Shown here: positions 58,146 through 60,095 of the stretch, in pieces | Layout of the letters: every line of letters starts with the position of its first letter | Numbering within the stretch: position 1 is the stretch's first letter | Assembly (NCBI GenBank): GCA_016744455.1 | Contig: JADGEI010000022.1 | Coordinates: 1-60,095 of the forward strand | DNA length: 60,095 nucleotides | DNA from: Alcanivoracaceae bacterium | GTDB taxonomy: Bacteria > Pseudomonadota > Gammaproteobacteria > Xanthomonadales > Marinicellaceae | Direction of reading: 5' to 3' | The notes under the pieces: model-generated | Told to the model about the DNA's origin: nothing | What the model saw: only the letters and a program-made list of their open reading frames with translations | The model's database searches: none | Position numbers and translations under genes: made by a program

Positions 58146-59606
58146 GTGATTTCAGATTTTAAATTGAAGAATATCAAGAATTATATCTATTCAATCTTTT
58201 TAGTTTTAACCAGCGCTCTCTTTTTATTTGTGGTTGCATGGTATGCTTCATTGTATCTAACTAAACAACGTATTCAGTTAGAAGCAGAAGCTAAAATACA
58301 AAATATTAAACAGAATAAAACACCTTTTATCTGGGATTTTAGCCGTTTCAATGATGATGTTATTAAATCGACTCATCATTATTGGCAAGCTAGCAACAAT
58401 GGCAAAGCCATCAAGTCATTAGTCAGTGATGACTCGAAAATTTCTCTAAATTTTTCTGGAGAAACCATCAGTGCAAGGCTACATAACAAATTGATTATCA
58501 ATGCATTATCAGAGATGTCAGCAAATTTAATGATTCAATTTCAATCTGAGCTAAATGATTTAACCTTTTATTATTCACCCCTATTAAAATTAAAAGGCAA
58601 ACAACAAGTGATAGATTTGGATCTTTTATGGAGCCAAGTCAATGTAAAGACAAATGAAAAAAAGAAATCAATATGGGGTGCAGATAAGAAAAAAATAAGT
58701 AGTCTAGTGCTTCATTTTAGTCAAATAAAAGAACAATTAACACTTGAGTCAATCGTATTACCTTATGTTAGTAAAAACCTAGATTTTGCGCAATCAAATA
58801 CAGATTGCTCAGCTCGATTGACAAATGAAATAAATCACAAAGCTAATGAAGTTATCGTGTTTAATCTAGTAGAAAATTGCAAACTGCCATCCAATTACTT
58901 ATGGCTTAAACATTATTTGCAAAATAAATACCCACAATCAATAGTACGAATTAATGGAATTAAATCGTGGTTAAATGCTAGCCCACACAAAATAAATACA
59001 CCTTATACTACTAATGTTTATCTCAATTCTGTTCTCTATGCTTTGGCCAGTGTATTACTACTTTGGACGGCATACTTAAGATTCAGAAATAAACACAAGG
59101 CAAGGGTGATAGAAGAAAATTGGTATAAATGGACAGTAAAACAATTGCTATTTAAAGGTGTAGATAAACTCGTTGCGCCCTATCATATTGGTTTAAATTA
59201 TGCTTTTGTTCTTCTACCAACTCTAATGTTGTTGCTTTTTATGATGTATTTAAAGCAACCAAATAGCGATACATTTACACAGTTGCCCACGTATTTTCTT
59301 TGGGCTATGTTTCAACAATTTCTCCTGGGTTACGTGTTAGCTCAAAGAGTCTTTTATAACTACACACAAAACCGCATAATTTCCAGTGTATTAGCAGCCT
59401 TTGTTTTTTCGGTATTGCACTTGCCATCGGTAACATTAATGTTGGCTACTTTTATAGCAGGTTGTTTTTGGGCGTATTCTTGGCTAGTGTTCAGAAGATT
59501 TTTACCCTTGGCATTTTCACATGCCTCACTAGCATTGATGTTTTATTATCTAGTGCCTGAGAGGGTGTTGTACACAGCCAAAGTTTTTCAGTGGTTTTGG
59601 GAATAA
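58146..59606 (+). CDS. CPBP-like multi-pass membrane protein with degenerate protease motif
   Basis: The 486-residue protein has one N-terminal membrane helix (about 14-36), a 230-residue soluble region with no recognisable domain, one helix near 290-307, and a C-terminal bundle of about six helices. The bundle resembles CAAX-protease/bacteriocin-processing (CPBP) proteins: FVFSVLH fits FxxxH and FSHASLAL fits the third motif. The first motif reads QQFLLG where active members have EExxxR, so catalysis is doubtful. The start is a GTG with no ribosome site and is uncertain. Confidence 0.6.
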   Translation: MISDFKLKNIKNYIYSIFLVLTSALFLFVVAWYASLYLTKQRIQLEAEAKIQNIKQNKTPFIWDFSRFNDDVIKSTHHYWQASNNGKAIKSLVSDDSKISLNFSGETISARLHNKLIINALSEMSANLMIQFQSELNDLTFYYSPLLKLKGKQQVIDLDLLWSQVNVKTNEKKKSIWGADKKKISSLVLHFSQIKEQLTLESIVLPYVSKNLDFAQSNTDCSARLTNEINHKANEVIVFNLVENCKLPSNYLWLKHYLQNKYPQSIVRINGIKSWLNASPHKINTPYTTNVYLNSVLYALASVLLLWTAYLRFRNKHKARVIEENWYKWTVKQLLFKGVDKLVAPYHIGLNYAFVLLPTLMLLLFMMYLKQPNSDTFTQLPTYFLWAMFQQFLLGYVLAQRVFYNYTQNRIISSVLAAFVFSVLHLPSVTLMLATFIAGCFWAYSWLVFRRFLPLAFSHASLALMFYYLVPERVLYTAKVFQWFWE

Positions 59607-60010
59607 GTTACAATAGAAGTAAATATTCAGCGAAACTTTGAACACTTAAAAACATAGTTGGTGATTGACTTTATAGGTGTTTTATCACTTTGTTTACCCA
59701 CTGCCCCAGAGTTGTGTATGATTCGCTATAATTACCTTAATATTCAACTTCTTAATGACATTTTACTCATCATCAAGAGTGGCTATCAGTCACTGTAAAA
59801 CAATCTATTGGTTTTCAGTCTAAAGTTGTTGAGTTATCTTGTTGGTGCTAACCTCAAGCCGTTGGCTCAATAGAACAGCTAAAAAGCTTTCTCTTCTCCT
59901 AGTGTTTTTTGTAAGTACAGGCTAAAAAGTATTTACCTTACATATCGTTGGCAACAGAAATCATCGCATGAATATGGTAAGATTTACCTACCACCAAAAA
60001 GGACGATACC
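59607..60010. other. 404-bp gap without a recognised gene
   Basis: No long open frame, RNA gene or strong terminator is visible. It contains weak inverted repeats (AGTGGC/GTCACT near 59777-59793) and a TTGGCA (59948-59953) that could serve as a -35 for the last gene, but no -10 lies at a normal distance. Confidence 0.5.
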
Positions 60011-60095
60011 ATGAAAAACATTATTTTAATTATTTTATTCAATGTCATTAGCTTTAATGGCTTGGCAGGCGGTACTACGCAATTACCTGTCACGG
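60011..60095 (+). CDS. Start of a secreted protein, cut by the window edge
   Basis: An ATG with AAGGA 8 nt upstream opens a frame that reads MKNIILIILFNVISFNGLAG and stays open to the edge (28 codons). The first 20 residues form a clear signal peptide with a short basic start and a hydrophobic core, with cleavage likely at GLAG. The mature protein lies outside the window and cannot be identified. Confidence 0.65.
   Translation, partial: MKNIILIILFNVISFNGLAGGTTQLPVT

Overview
The window is an AT-rich stretch of a gammaproteobacterial chromosome. Translation-gene order, Shine-Dalgarno starts and protein sequences (RpoB, RpoC, EF-Tu, SecY, PdxB, Uup, DsbB) are all of gammaproteobacterial type. 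A TPR-bearing Ser/Thr kinase paired with an ECF sigma factor that lacks an acidic region 2.2 motif, a secreted protein with a CTERM-like sorting tail, and a beta-propeller GGDEF sensor suggest a marine, Marinicella- or xanthomonad-like lineage. That placement is inference only.

Positions 1-31512 hold one co-directional block of transcription and translation genes. It runs tRNA-Thr, tuf, tRNA-Trp, secE, nusG, rplKAJL, rpoBC, rpsLG, fusA, a second tuf, then the S10, spc and alpha operons (rpsJ to rplQ). The two tuf genes are identical at the nucleotide level and lie 16.4 kb apart in direct orientation. Visible control elements are an L10 leader RNA before rplJ, a long hairpin between rplL and rpoB, a sigma-70 promoter immediately followed by an intrinsic terminator in the rpsL leader, a terminator after secY with a fresh promoter for rpsM-rplQ (rpmJ is absent there), and a strong terminator after rplQ.

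Positions 31532-39692 carry housekeeping metabolism: dsbB overlapping a class II DAHP synthase, a lone arginine deiminase, a membrane diguanylate cyclase, pdxB divergent from a gap gene, and uup. DAHP synthase and PdxB both belong to pathways fed by erythrose 4-phosphate, and GAPDH-family enzymes can feed the PdxB branch.

Positions 39713-49518 hold a secreted CTERM-tailed protein, a large two-propeller/Y_Y_Y/GGDEF sensor, and a tight operon of an RND pump, its periplasmic adaptor, an abasic-site shield protein (SRAP/YedK) and an AlkA-type glycosylase.

Positions 49519-60095 are accessory. They include GC-rich repeats and palindromes, a glutathione peroxidase, and an AlkB-type alkane monooxygenase overlapping an ECF sigma gene that is divergent from a TPR kinase. 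Next come a secreted beta-helix protein with a duplicated C-terminal domain, a GST, an OsmC-like protein, a CPBP-like membrane protein and the start of a secreted protein cut by the window edge. The most interesting unit is the sigma/kinase/alkB module. The sigma factor has TPTA where ordinary ECF factors carry the acidic DAED-type motif, no anti-sigma gene is present, the kinase is divergent across 29 bp, and a 21-bp perfect direct repeat brackets the module. I read this as a candidate phosphorylation-activated sigma switch.
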